Both the position numbers and the translations under genes were made by a program. Of a stretch of DNA of 64,000 bases, positions 9,021-19,000 are shown piece by piece. The first letter of the stretch is position 1, and the number at the start of each line of letters is the position of its first letter. The stretch is taken from NCBI RefSeq assembly GCF_026427715.1, contig NZ_CP107558.1, positions 2,579,001 to 2,643,000 on the forward strand, read 5' to 3'. This stretch comes from Methylocystis sp. MJC1 (lineage in GTDB: Bacteria > Pseudomonadota > Alphaproteobacteria > Rhizobiales > Beijerinckiaceae). The notes beneath the pieces were generated by a model. That model ran no database searches. It was not told where the DNA came from and saw only the letters and a list, made by a program, of their open reading frames with translations.

Positions 9021-10922
9021 CTATTCTTGGGCGGCGGCCTCCACTTGCGCAGGACCGTGGCTCGGCTCCAGTAATGCGTCGCCGTCCGACGGCGGCAATC
9101 GCCCGGCCTGAAGGAAGATCTTGTTGTAGATAGAAAGATTCAAGAACGCCACTGCCGCGCCGAAAAGTCCAGGCGCGTAAAACAGGGCGATGAGCAAGGG
9201 GTTGTCGGCGCGCCGGTATTTCCGAATGAAATCGAACACTTTCAGCATTTTTGGCGCATCGTCCAAAGCCTTGACGATGGCGTATCCCGCCGCGCCGACA
9301 AGCGCCGCCGGCAAGGTGTAGTACAATATGTTTTCAACGAGCAGTTTGTAGAGCTCGACAACGAGATCGAAGCGCTCCCACAAGAAGAAAAGCACTGGCG
9401 CAAGCAGAATGAGAGTGACGCCCCACGCCCGCGTGGGATCGGCATAGAAGGGTTTGAAGAACAAGTATTTCCCTATCAGGAGATGCGAAAGCAGCTTTTG
9501 CTTGTCGGTCTTAATCATCGACCGAATAGCGAGGAAACGCCACGGCCGCCGGGGCGCGCCACCGGGCGACGGCGCGCCGAGCCCCGCGTTGCTCTCATCG
9601 TGCTGAAGAAAATAGTCGATCAGACAGTAGCCGTCGTACATCAGCGTATAGGCTTCGACGTTCGAAAAAGCGTCGAGGTCAGTTCTGATATTGGAAAGGG
9701 CATAGATATGCCCGTCGTTCACGCCGTTGCACCGATCGACCGGTCCCGGCAGAAGCGGATATGTTGGATTTCCAGGGAAATCGTCACGCAGATGGAAAAA
9801 GACAAAGTTTCCGTCGCCTGGGCAATTACGAAGATTATCATAGCACTCAGCGCGAACGCGCGTCGCCAATATGTCGTTCGAGCGCGTAGCGACAGGCAGC
9901 AGCTGAATGTCCGGCGTGCGATTCCCATCCAATTGTCCGGATGCATCGCTGCAAATCATCAAGTCGCAATTTTCAGAAAGCAACGCCTCGACGCCCTGAT
10001 TGTCGTAAACGCCGCCATCAACCAGCTCGACCACAATCTCTTCGCCATTCGCGCCCCGCGGATAAAGATCGTGGATCGCGAGGGGCGTAAAGATCGCGGG
10101 GACGCAGGCTGACGCGGCGACCGCTTCAGAAAGGCCGATCTGCGCCAGTTTCTTTTGCTGCTCCGGCGTCAAAGTGGGGTCCGAGTAACTGATCCGCGGC
10201 AATGGCTTTATCGTGCCGATCGGATTTGCCGACGGGACCTCGCCCAGGTCCGTCGCGGTGAAAACCCACCGGCCGCCGGTGTTCAACGACGTCGCGTTGA
10301 TGTTCAGGATCGGAATCTTGAAATCTGAGGTTGCATTATACTGCCGCACATTAAAGCCGCGCGGCATCCAGGCTGGGGTGATCAGCAAATCCGTAAGCGG
10401 GATTTTTTCACCCGGATGCTTTGAGAATCTGCTGTAAAAGCACTCCTCATAAACTTCTGCGATGCGGTCGCTTCTCGAATAATCATCCGAGAAAATCATT
10501 CGGGCGTTGGCGACAGGATCCAACAGCGCCTTCATTCTGACATTCGTCTGGACCGCCGCCAGAAATTCGCTCTCGATCTCCGCGACGATGTCCACATAGT
10601 CCTGCGAAGTCGGCAAAACGGGTTCGCCATTCGCGTCGAGTGGCCTCTCCTCGAGCCGTTTCTTGAGCTTGAGATAATAAAAGGCGCCGATGACGGAGCC
10701 GCCGGAAACGGTAGAGAGCACATCGACGCGCCGCAGCAGGTCGAGCTCGGCCAATCGCGCCAGGACGCCGATATGGAAGAGCGAGGCGCGGAAACCGCCG
10801 CCGGACAAAGCGAGTCCCAACTTCTGGCCGGGCGCAAGGCTCCATACAGTGGGGATATAGGCGCCGACATTCGGCACAATGGCTTGAATCTGCACGATGG
10901 TTTGAATCTGCACAGTGGTCAC
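9021..10922 (-). CDS. Patatin-like phospholipase with C-terminal membrane helices, ~633 aa
   Basis: The catalytic domain shows the oxyanion glycine loop (LALSGGGFRASLFHIGVLARL), the nucleophile serine in STVSGGS (a TxSxG variant of GxSxG) and the Asp of the dyad in ELVDGGVYDNQG. Three to four hydrophobic segments lie in the last 170 residues (about 465-600), so the enzyme is probably anchored in the inner membrane and hydrolyses lipid acyl esters. GTG at 10920-10922 is chosen because CGGAGG lies five bases upstream; the frame is open five codons further, to GTG 10937. The N-terminus has a tandem duplication (VQIQTI-VQIQAI). A small 96-codon gene follows immediately. Confidence 0.85.
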   Translation of the reverse strand: MTTVQIQTIVQIQAIVPNVGAYIPTVWSLAPGQKLGLALSGGGFRASLFHIGVLARLAELDLLRRVDVLSTVSGGSVIGAFYYLKLKKRLEERPLDANGEPVLPTSQDYVDIVAEIESEFLAAVQTNVRMKALLDPVANARMIFSDDYSRSDRIAEVYEECFYSRFSKHPGEKIPLTDLLITPAWMPRGFNVRQYNATSDFKIPILNINATSLNTGGRWVFTATDLGEVPSANPIGTIKPLPRISYSDPTLTPEQQKKLAQIGLSEAVAASACVPAIFTPLAIHDLYPRGANGEEIVVELVDGGVYDNQGVEALLSENCDLMICSDASGQLDGNRTPDIQLLPVATRSNDILATRVRAECYDNLRNCPGDGNFVFFHLRDDFPGNPTYPLLPGPVDRCNGVNDGHIYALSNIRTDLDAFSNVEAYTLMYDGYCLIDYFLQHDESNAGLGAPSPGGAPRRPWRFLAIRSMIKTDKQKLLSHLLIGKYLFFKPFYADPTRAWGVTLILLAPVLFFLWERFDLVVELYKLLVENILYYTLPAALVGAAGYAIVKALDDAPKMLKVFDFIRKYRRADNPLLIALFYAPGLFGAAVAFLNLSIYNKIFLQAGRLPPSDGDALLEPSHGPAQVEAAAQE

Positions 10923-11044
10923 AAAAACCTCCGTCACTGAAATGAAATAGAAGATTAACGCTCGTATCCGCGTTTTGACAACGGGTCTATCTTTCTTCTC
11001 GAGCTGGAGGCGGAAGCGCGGGCGCTATATCCCGCCGCTCTTTT

Positions 11045-12142
11045 TCACATCACCAGCGTCAGCTTTCGCGCGGCGCGCGTGACCCCCGTATAGAGCCAGC
11101 GGGCGCGATGTTCGCGGAAGGCGAAAGATTCGTCGAAGAGAGTCACATTGTCCCATTGCGAGCCCTGCGACTTGTGCACGGTCAGCGCATAGCCGAAATC
11201 GAACTCGTCCGAATCCTTGCGCATCGCGTAAGGAATTTCGCCCTCGCCGCCCTCGAAGAATTGCGGAATGACGGCGACGCGCTGGAATTTGCCCGCCTCG
11301 CCCTCCTCCGGCATGACGAGCATCCGTATTTTCCCGCGCCGAAGCGCGCCGGCGCTTTTCACCGTGAACAGCGCGCCGTTGAGCAGACCCTTCTTGCGGT
11401 TGTTGCGCAGGCAGACGAGCTTTTCGCCCGATTGCGGAAACGGACCCGTAAAGCCGCGCAATTCGCGCAGCCGCCCGTTATAGGCGCGCCGCGTCTTGTT
11501 CATGCCCACCAGCACCTGATCGGCGCCGGTGACGAGCACTGGATCGAGTCCTTCGCGCGAGACGACGCGCGTCTCGCCATAGTCGCCGCGCGTCAGCGTC
11601 CCGCCCTCGCGAATCGTCATCGACAGGCGGATGATGGGATTGTCGGAGGCTTGGCGGTGCACCTGCGTCAGCATCACATCCGGCTCGGCCTCCGTGAAAA
11701 AGCCCCCGCCCTTCACCGGCGGCAATTGCGCCGGATCGCCGAGAACCAGAACCTTCTTGCCGAAGGAAAGCAAATCGCGCCCGAGCTCCTCGTCGACCAT
11801 GGAGCATTCGTCGATGACGATGAGCTTGGCGCGCGCGGCGTCGCTCTCGTCGTTCAAAACAAAGGACGGCTCCTCGGTTTCGGAATCGGTCGCGCGATAG
11901 ATCAGGCTGTGAATGGTGCGGGCGTCCTTGCAACCCTTCGAGCGCATCACCAGCGCGGCCTTGCCGGTGAAGGCGGCGAAGGCGACGTCGCCGTCGACAT
12001 GTTCGGCAAGGTGAAGCGCAAGCGTCGATTTACCCGTGCCGGCATAGCCGAACAGGCGGAACACCTGCGGGCCGCGCGGCGTCGCAAGCCATTTCGCGAC
12101 GCTGTTTAGCGCATTCTCCTGTTCGGGCGTCCAGACGGGCAT
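11045..12142 (-). CDS. RecD-like ATP-dependent DNA helicase, 365 aa
   Basis: Superfamily 1B helicase motifs are visible in order: Walker A FGYAGTGKSTLA (about residues 30-41), AAFTGKAA (Ia), LIVIDECSMVD (Walker B), VLVLGDPAQLPPV (III), and near the C-terminus ALTVHKSQGSQWDNV (V) and YTGVTRA (VI). This compact form resembles the Dda / RecD2-like helicases found as single genes in alphaproteobacteria. It likely unwinds DNA 5' to 3' in repair, but there is no RecBC or AddAB neighbour to define its partner. The ATG start at 12142 fits the family N-terminus (TPEQENAL). Confidence 0.87.
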   Translation of the reverse strand: MPVWTPEQENALNSVAKWLATPRGPQVFRLFGYAGTGKSTLALHLAEHVDGDVAFAAFTGKAALVMRSKGCKDARTIHSLIYRATDSETEEPSFVLNDESDAARAKLIVIDECSMVDEELGRDLLSFGKKVLVLGDPAQLPPVKGGGFFTEAEPDVMLTQVHRQASDNPIIRLSMTIREGGTLTRGDYGETRVVSREGLDPVLVTGADQVLVGMNKTRRAYNGRLRELRGFTGPFPQSGEKLVCLRNNRKKGLLNGALFTVKSAGALRRGKIRMLVMPEEGEAGKFQRVAVIPQFFEGGEGEIPYAMRKDSDEFDFGYALTVHKSQGSQWDNVTLFDESFAFREHRARWLYTGVTRAARKLTLVM

Positions 12143-12218
12143 GGGTTCATAGGGCTAGAATCGGGAAGGCGCACGATGCCGGAGACCGCTCCCGCTCACA
12201 AGCCGTCGCGCGCGGGCA

Positions 12219-12608
12219 TCACGCAGTCAGGCCGCCGAGCAGCAACACCGCGCCGAGAAAGGCCGAAACAAGCGCGTAAGCGGGCAGCTTCTCCTTGAAT
12301 TGCATCCAGTCGACCGATCTGCGCAAGAAGCCTGTCGGCAGGAACATCGTCGCGAGCCCGCTGAAAAGGCCGATCCAGCCGAGCGCCGAGACCAGCGCCT
12401 CCAGCCATCCGCCCCAGCGGTTATGAGCCGAGATGACAGCCAGGCCGAAGACGAGGCGGAGCACGCCGATCATCGATTCGAAGACGGGATCGTGGGAGAT
12501 GCGCTCGATCAGCCCCACCGCGGCTTCGCGGCGGAAGTAGAGCCATGCGGCGGCAAACAGCGCATAGGCGCCGATGAACTTGGCGAAAAAGGCCGTCAGC
12601 GGCGTCAT
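12219..12608 (-). CDS. Hypothetical small membrane protein, 129 aa
   Basis: Four hydrophobic helices are visible: about residues 5-23, 47-60, 65-85 and 108-125. No charged catalytic motif is present. The frame is open upstream, but the ATG at 12606-12608 starts exactly at the first hydrophobic segment (MTPLTAFFAKFIGAYALF). It lies 44 bases downstream of hemN in the same direction and may be co-transcribed with it. The family is unrecognised. Confidence 0.7.
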   Translation of the reverse strand: MTPLTAFFAKFIGAYALFAAAWLYFRREAAVGLIERISHDPVFESMIGVLRLVFGLAVISAHNRWGGWLEALVSALGWIGLFSGLATMFLPTGFLRRSVDWMQFKEKLPAYALVSAFLGAVLLLGGLTA

Positions 12609-12652
12609 GCGCCTCTCCAGACAGCCCCCTGCCCGGCTTAGCTTCTCGGAGA

Positions 12653-13999
12653 TTAAACGGCCGCGGAATGACGCGCCGCGCCGGCCTCCAGATAGGCGTC
12701 GAAAGCCGCAGCGGCAAGGCGCACAAACGGCCGCCCACGCTCGGTGACGCTCACGCGCCGGTCGCGCAGTTCCACCACGCCATCGCGCTCCAGCCCGCTC
12801 AGGGATAGGCGCGCCTGATCGAAGGCGTCGACCGCAAAGCCATGCTCCAGCGCGACGGCGCCGAAATCGACGGTAAAGTCGCACATCAGCCGCTCGATAA
12901 TCTCGCTGCGCGCCAGATCCTCGACGGAAAAGGCGAGGCCACGCGTGACAGGAAATCGATCCGCCTCCACGGCCCGCCGCCAGCCGGCGAGATCGGTGGC
13001 GTTGCCGACGAAGCCCTGCGGCAGGCGGCCGATCGAGGAAACGCCGAAGGGCAGCAGAGCGGTTGCGCTGTCGATCGTATAGCCCTGGAAGTTGCGGCGC
13101 ATGCGCCCCTGTCGCGCCGCGACGGCCAGCGGATCGCTCGGCCGCGCGAAGTGATCGAGGCCGATCGCCTCATAGCCCGCGCGCTCCAACGCCCGACGCA
13201 CCGCCGCGGCCTGGGCGAGGCGTTCGGCCGCGCCGGGCAGCGCGGCGGCGTCGATGAGCTTCTGGTTCGCCTTGAACCAGGGCACATGCGCATAGCCGAA
13301 AACCGCAAGCCGCTGCGGATCGAGCGAAGCCGCCATGGAAGCCGTACGCTCGACGTCGGCGACGCTCTGCAGCGGCAGGCCATACATCAGGTCGAGATTG
13401 ATCGCGCTGACGCCGACGCCGCGCATCAGGGCGACGGCGCGCTCCACGATCTCGAAGGGCTGCACGCGGCCGGCCGCCTCCTGAACATGAGCGTTCAGAT
13501 CCTGCACGCCGAAAGAGACGCGGTTGACGCCGGCCCGCGCCAGCGCCTCGGCCATATCCGGCTCGAGGAGGCGCGGGTCGAGCTCGATCGCATGCTCCGT
13601 CTCATGGGTGACGTCGAAGAGGTCGCGCAGGCGCTCGACGATCTCGCCGAAGCGCGCGGGCCCCAAAATCCCCGGCGTGCCGCCGCCCCAATGGATGCTC
13701 GCTACATTGCGCGCCCTTGTCGCGCGCGCGGTCATCTCCACCTCGCGCAGCAGCGTTTCCTTATAGGCGGTGAGCGGCGCCTCCTGCCGGACGGCCTTGG
13801 TGTGGCAACCGCAATAGGCGCAGATTTCCCGGCAAAAGGGCACGTGGAAATAAAGCGACAGCGTCGCGCACGGATCGAGGGCGGCAAGCCAGTCGCGCAT
13901 CTCGACATCGCCGATCTCTTTCGAGAAATGCGGCGCGGTCGGATAGCTCGTGTAGCGAGGCGCGGAGCGTTCGGCGAGCGCGAGTGCGGCCGGGTCCAT
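12653..13999 (-). CDS. hemN: Oxygen-independent coproporphyrinogen III oxidase (radical SAM)
   Basis: 448 residues, the usual HemN length. The radical-SAM cluster motif CREICAYCGC (CxxxCxxC plus the HemN-specific following Cys) lies near residue 60, after SLYFHVPF. The HWGGGTPG block and the PRYTSYPTAPHF N-terminal arm are diagnostic of HemN rather than the HemW paralogue. The enzyme decarboxylates coproporphyrinogen III to protoporphyrinogen IX without oxygen in haem and tetrapyrrole synthesis. No clear FNR/FixK box was seen in the 275 bases upstream. Confidence 0.93.
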   Translation of the reverse strand: MDPAALALAERSAPRYTSYPTAPHFSKEIGDVEMRDWLAALDPCATLSLYFHVPFCREICAYCGCHTKAVRQEAPLTAYKETLLREVEMTARATRARNVASIHWGGGTPGILGPARFGEIVERLRDLFDVTHETEHAIELDPRLLEPDMAEALARAGVNRVSFGVQDLNAHVQEAAGRVQPFEIVERAVALMRGVGVSAINLDLMYGLPLQSVADVERTASMAASLDPQRLAVFGYAHVPWFKANQKLIDAAALPGAAERLAQAAAVRRALERAGYEAIGLDHFARPSDPLAVAARQGRMRRNFQGYTIDSATALLPFGVSSIGRLPQGFVGNATDLAGWRRAVEADRFPVTRGLAFSVEDLARSEIIERLMCDFTVDFGAVALEHGFAVDAFDQARLSLSGLERDGVVELRDRRVSVTERGRPFVRLAAAAFDAYLEAGAARHSAAV

Positions 14000-14274
14000 G
14001 GCGCGGGGAACTCCTGGGGAACAATTCTTACGAATTTATCCTGTTCGATCGCGCTGCGCAAAAGCCTCCGCTGCTACAGATTATCGCGCCTCAGAGCAGC
14101 GCTCCGGGCGCATTGTTTTCGACGACATCGCCTAAGTTAGCGGAATCTGAGCAGGACGTGCGTTGGCGCATGTCCGCTGAGCGGAAATGCTGCGAAAGCC
14201 GCCGCAACCGCCTTGGCCCGGCCGCATGAAAAGGGCAGACTGCACGCGATTCACCCACTCTGGAGCATGCGTCG

Positions 14275-14643
14275 ATGTCGACCTCTTCCCCGCGCGCGGA
14301 CAAGCTGCGGCGCCTCGGCCTCGCCGCGGCCCTGTTCGCCGCTTTGCCGATCGCCAACGCCGTCGCCGCCGGCGATACGGCAGGCCGTTACGGCATTCTG
14401 CGTGACGATAAGGATACCGGCTGCATGCTGACCCTGATGGGCGGCGGCAGAGCGCAACTGGCGCCCGCCTGCCGCGACAACGGCATTGTGGTTTTCGATC
14501 CGGTGAGATGGTCGATCGACCATGGCCGCCTCGTGCTCGTCGCGCGCAAGGGCCACAAGGCCCATTTCGAACGCGACAGCGCCAGCATCTGGCGGCGCGA
14601 TCCCGCCGAGGGCAAATCCTCGCTCGCCTTCAAGCCGATCTGA
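14275..14643 (+). CDS. Secreted AprI/Inh-like metalloprotease inhibitor domain protein
   Basis: 122 residues with a signal peptide (residues about 10-31, RRLGLAAALFAALPIANAVAA). The mature part has the lipocalin-like Inh pattern: GRYGILRDDKDTGCMLTL with a Cys, a second Cys in LAPACRDNG, then W/R-rich strands ending in SIWRRDP. In known examples such proteins inhibit serralysin-type proteases in the periplasm. No serralysin gene is present in this window, so the target is unknown. A GGAG lies about 10 bases before the ATG. A strong hairpin follows at 14652. Confidence 0.7.
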   Translation: MSTSSPRADKLRRLGLAAALFAALPIANAVAAGDTAGRYGILRDDKDTGCMLTLMGGGRAQLAPACRDNGIVVFDPVRWSIDHGRLVLVARKGHKAHFERDSASIWRRDPAEGKSSLAFKPI

Positions 14644-14651
14644 AAAAAGGA

Positions 14652-14677
14652 AGCCTCCCGGATCGCTCCGGGAGGCT
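14652..14677 (+). terminator. Hairpin terminator after the inhibitor gene
   Basis: A perfect 11-bp stem (AGCCTCCCGGA / TCCGGGAGGCT) with a TCGC tetraloop starts nine bases after the stop codon. Only a weak T-rich stretch follows, so termination efficiency is uncertain. Confidence 0.7.
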
Positions 14678-14781
14678 CGTCTTCCGCCGCCGCGCGAGAG
14701 GGGCGGGGGAGGGGGCGGCGGAAACTCGTAGAGAACGCGGGACGCAACAAACCTGGGGAGGACGGAGAAGAATTGAAAACG

Positions 14782-15132
14782 CTAATCGCAGACCTGGGCC
14801 CTGCGATAGCCGACCACATTCCCCCAGCCGTCCATGACGGGGCGATCGACGGGGTAGCAGTCGCCGTAATAGCCGCCATAGGACCCGTAGCGGGGCTGGC
14901 TCATCGCCCCGGCGGCGACGCCCAGCGCCAGACCACCGATCGCCGCCGCGGCGACCGCGCCGCCATTGTTCCAGCCGCCGTGATGTCCCCAACCGCCGCG
15001 ATAACCCCAGCCGGGGCCGCCATAGCCGCCATGCCAGCCCCAGCCATCGGCGGCGGCGGGCGAGACGGCGCTGGCGCCGAGCAACCCGGCGAGAACCGTA
15101 AGAGCGATTGTCTTTCTGACATTCAGGCGCAT
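14782..15132 (-). CDS. Secreted Gly/Trp/His/Tyr-rich small protein, 116 aa
   Basis: The ATG at 15130-15132 follows a GGGAGCC ribosome site; the frame is open a further 15 codons, but those residues are charged and precede a good signal peptide (KTIALTVLAGLLGASAVSPAAA). The mature N-terminal part is a low-complexity Gly/Trp/His/Tyr region (GWGWHGGYGGPGWGY type). An Ala/Gly hydrophobic segment follows (AAIGGLALGVAAGA), then a C-terminal Cys-containing domain (GDCYPVDRPV to AQVCD). Similar glycine-rich exported proteins are common in Hyphomicrobiales, but the function is unknown. It converges with the inhibitor gene. Confidence 0.75.
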   Translation of the reverse strand: MRLNVRKTIALTVLAGLLGASAVSPAAADGWGWHGGYGGPGWGYRGGWGHHGGWNNGGAVAAAAIGGLALGVAAGAMSQPRYGSYGGYYGDCYPVDRPVMDGWGNVVGYRRAQVCD

Positions 15133-15306
15133 TGGAGGCTCCCTTTGCTCGAGGCGTTTCGTCAACCTCGGCCTCATGAAGCCACTATCGCGCCGCGCGC
15201 CTGAACCGGAGGTGTCCGCGCCATTCAGCTTCCAGTCATCTTTTTGCGAATAGCGCCGGTTGCGCTTATTGTATTGCCATACTCGTGGTTGGCGGGGAGA
15301 GGCCGA

Positions 15307-15972
15307 TTGACCGCCGAAAAGCAGATACGCCTAATGATCGCCGAGGATCAGAGCGTGATCCGCAAGGCGTTGGCGGCGCTCCTGGCGCTCGAGAAGGATA
15401 TTGCGGTTGTCGCCACGGCCGCCGACGGCGAGCAGGCGGTCAGCGCCGCCCTCGCCTATGCGCCCGACGTCGTCCTGATGGACCTCAAAATGCCGCGCAT
15501 GGACGGCATTGCCGCGACCCGCGCCATTTTGGCGAAATCCCCCCTGATCCGCATCATCATGCTCACGACCTTCGACGCCGACGAGTTTGTCTTCGAGGCG
15601 GTGTCCGCCGGCGCACAGGGCTATCTGCTGAAGGACGCCGAAGAGGCCGAAATCCTCTCCGCCATCCGCGCGGCGGCGCGAGGCGAGCCACGTCTGTCGC
15701 CGAGCGTCGCGGCAAAGATCCTTGCCGAGTTCCGCCGCGTCAAAATGCCTGGCAAGCCGCTCACGGCGGCGGCCAACGACGGCCAGGAGCCGCTCACCGA
15801 CCGCGAGAAGGACGTGCTCAACCATGTCGCCGCGGGGAAAGGCAACCGCGAAATCGCACGCGAAATGGGCCTGGCCGAAGGCACAGTGAAAAATCACGTG
15901 TCGACCATTCTCGCCAAGCTGCATTTGCGCAGCCGGACAGAACTGGCGATACGCGCGCTATCGGAACGGTAA
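15307..15972 (+). CDS. NarL/FixJ-family response regulator (orphan)
   Basis: A receiver domain (about residues 5-120) with acidic pocket AEDQ, phospho-acceptor Asp in VVLMDLKMPRMDG, switch Thr in MLTTFD and Lys in YLLKDAEE. A LuxR-type helix-turn-helix follows (LTDREKDVLNHVAAGKGNREIA, then GTVKNHVSTILAKL). A TTG at 15307 is chosen as start because GGGGAGAGG lies six bases upstream and the receiver fold begins at once; the frame opens at 15244. No histidine kinase gene is adjacent, so the signal is unknown. The large STAND gene begins 68 bases downstream in the same direction. Confidence 0.88.
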   Translation: MTAEKQIRLMIAEDQSVIRKALAALLALEKDIAVVATAADGEQAVSAALAYAPDVVLMDLKMPRMDGIAATRAILAKSPLIRIIMLTTFDADEFVFEAVSAGAQGYLLKDAEEAEILSAIRAAARGEPRLSPSVAAKILAEFRRVKMPGKPLTAAANDGQEPLTDREKDVLNHVAAGKGNREIAREMGLAEGTVKNHVSTILAKLHLRSRTELAIRALSER

Positions 15973-16040
15973 AGTCTGCCAGCTCGTTGCGGAACAAAGT
16001 GGAAATGAATATGCCTCCTTATTCGCTTAAGGAGGAAAGC

Positions 16041-19000
16041 TTGGCGCTGCCCGACATTAGCTTCGAGACGATTCGCCCTCACGACGACAGCCGCAACTCC
16101 GGGTTCGAAGAGCTATGCGCTCAACTGGCTTCGCTGGAGCCGGCGGAACCGAATTCGGCATTCTTTCGAAAAGGGCGCGGGGGTGATGCTGGCGTCGAAT
16201 GTTTCCTCCGCCAAGCGGACGGATCGGAACGTGGATGGCAGGCGAAATACCTCTTCACCTGGGACGCCTCTCTTTCGCAACAACTCAGCGAATCAATTGA
16301 AACGGCGCTGATCAAACACCCAAAGTTGACCGATTACATTGTCTGCCTGCCGTTTGACCTGCCGGACGTGAAGCCTGCGAAAGGATTGAGCGCGCTCGCC
16401 AAGTGGGAAACTTGGAAAGCGAAGTGGGAAAAAACCGCAAAGGAAGCTGAGCGGAAGCTGCAAATTTACCTCTGGGATAAGAGCGCCCTCAGCAGCCGAT
16501 TGTCGCGCGATGACGCGATGTACGCCGGCCGTCTGATCTATTGGTTCGGGGTTCAGTCTCTGACCAAAGGTTGGTTTGAAGACCAGTTCGAGAAAGCTCG
16601 GGCGGGCCTGGGTTCGCGATACACACCCGAGAGCAATGTCGAACTCCCGGTTCGGCAAAAGTTCCTGTCGCTGGTTCGCGACCCGAAGTTTGGGAAGGCG
16701 CTGGCCCGATGGGCCACCGGGCTGAGAGAAAAAGGGAGTTCCACCCTCCGAGCGATCAAAGAAGCGGTTCCGGTGGGCGAAGAAGACAATCATACCCGGC
16801 CGCTGGAGCAGGCGCTGGATGATCTCACCGATCGTCTGCGAGCCAGACCTGTCGAAGCAGATACCCCGCTGCCGCTACAGGAATGGTCCGATAGCGCTTC
16901 GCGTTGTCTGGCGTGCGCGCGTTCAGCGCTGAGCTGGACGTTTGGAATACCGCCCGGAAAGCCAAGATCGTCGGGGATCGACCCGCAACGCTGGGCTCAG
17001 CACAATTTGCATCGGCTGCTCGATCTACTCAGCGAAGTTCGCGACTCGTTGGACTCTGACGTTTGGCATCTCGCCAACTGCCAGGCTGTGCTGCTGGAGG
17101 GACCCGCCGGTATCGGTAAATCGCACCTCCTTGCTGATGTCGTCGAACACCAAATTCACCTAGGCCGGCCGGCGCTTCTGGTACTCGGAAGTTCGCTCAC
17201 TGACAGCGAGCCATGGCGACAGATCATGGCGGAGTTGGATCTTCCTTCTACTCAGCAGGTGAAGCATTTCCTCGGTAGCATGGATGCGGTTGCGCAGGCT
17301 GCTGGCGTGCGCGCCCTCATCTGCGTCGATGCTCTCAACGAGCGGCATGGTTTAGACATTTGGCCGACCCGTCTGGCCGCTTTTCTGAAGACCGTCGAAC
17401 CGTTCAAAAACGTCGGCGTCGCACTGTCATGCCGATCGACGTTTGTCGCGCATGTCGTGCCTGAGGATGTCGATGAAGCGCACCTCGCCCGCATTGAGCA
17501 CCCTGGATTTGGTGGGGAAAGCGGTGCCGCCGCGAAAATGTACTTGAGCAAACGCGGCGTCGTTCGACCCGGCGCACCCAACTTGGTGCCAGAGTTTGAG
17601 AACCCGCTTTTTCTAAAGACCTGTTGCGACTTCCTCGAGCGGGAAGGCCGGCGAGAATTGCCGCGCGGACTTCTTGGTGTCACGGCGATTTTCGGCTTCT
17701 ACAACGAGGCGGTCGCCAAGCAGCTAAGCCGACGCATGAAGCTCGATCCGGCTTTAGGGATCGTGAAGTCCGCTATCGATGGCTTTGCCAAGCTGCTGCT
17801 GGACGCGCGGCAAAACTATGTAACCCGGGAAGACGCCATCAAACTTTTCGAACAGATATTGCCATCGGGAGGCCGCATCGAGCGCTGCCTTCTGACTCAA
17901 CTCGAGAGCGAAGGCCTGCTGTCGGTCGAAATGGTGCGCCAGGACGACGACTCGCTTCGCGCGATGGTGCGCTTCACGTTCGAGCGCTTCAGCGATCACG
18001 CCATAGCCTCGCGCGTGCTCGATGAACATCTTGCACTCGGGGGTGTGGATAAGGCGTTTGCCGATGGCACGCGTCTACGCGAGATCGTTTTCGGCGAAGA
18101 GAGCTATCGTTACGCGGGGATCATCGAGGCCCTGGCCGTTCAGCTTCCTGAGCGTGCCGATGTCGAGCTACTCGACGTTGGGAAGCCTACCTGGGAAACG
18201 AGAAACGCGTTTGAAGAGAGCCTGCTTTGGCGTGACCAAGCTCATTTTTCGGATCGCACGTTTGAGCTGGTCCGCGAGTTTCTCGCACACCGCGAGAGCG
18301 ATGTGCTGCTGTCGGTAGCGACGGAGCCAGCCAACAAGTTCAACGCCCTTTACCTAGATAAGCGCCTGCGTGATTACTCCATGCCGGAGCGCGATGGCAA
18401 ATGGTCGCTTTACGTCGCTGATCATGGGGACAACGAGGGCGGTGCTATCGAGACACTCATCACCTGGGGACTGGAGAACGGCACCGAGGCGATCGAGGCT
18501 GATCGCGCGGAACTCGCTGCGATTGCGCTGGGATGGCTATTAAGCACCTCGAACCGTTGGGTGCGCGATCGCGCAACAAAGTCCCTGGCCGTCATATTCG
18601 CCAAACGTCTGGACCTTGCCGCGTCGATCCTTCGTCGCTTCAACAATGTGGACGACCTGTATGTTTTAGAGCGGCTATATGCGGGTGCGTACGGTGCAGT
18701 CCTGCAGGGCGTAGCGAGCAATTGCCGCGGCGAGCTTGCTGCCACCGTGTTTGATTTAGTGTTCGCCAAGGGAACGCCGCCAGCAAACATCCTGCTCCGA
18801 GACAACGCCTACGGTATCATCAAGTACGTAGAGATGCGGGGCGAGCTACCGGCCATAGTTGACCAAGCTCTCTTCGAACCGCCCTACAAAAGCCCTTGGC
18901 CGCCCGAGCGTGTGCCGGATCGGATCATCGAATCTTTCACGATGGACTATGGAAAAGGGCAGCGTTTCACTGACGCGATCGTCAGCTCTACGGTCCATGA

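Noticed and set aside
13990..14274. FNR/FixK box upstream of hemN
   Set aside because: No TTGAT-N4-ATCAA-like palindrome was found in this gap; nothing else is recognisable in it.
15285..16040. Upstream 252 codons in frame with avs2
   Set aside because: They overlap the response regulator in another frame and show Arg/Gly/Pro-biased shadow composition. The AAGGAGG-TTG at 16041 gives a family-like N-terminus.
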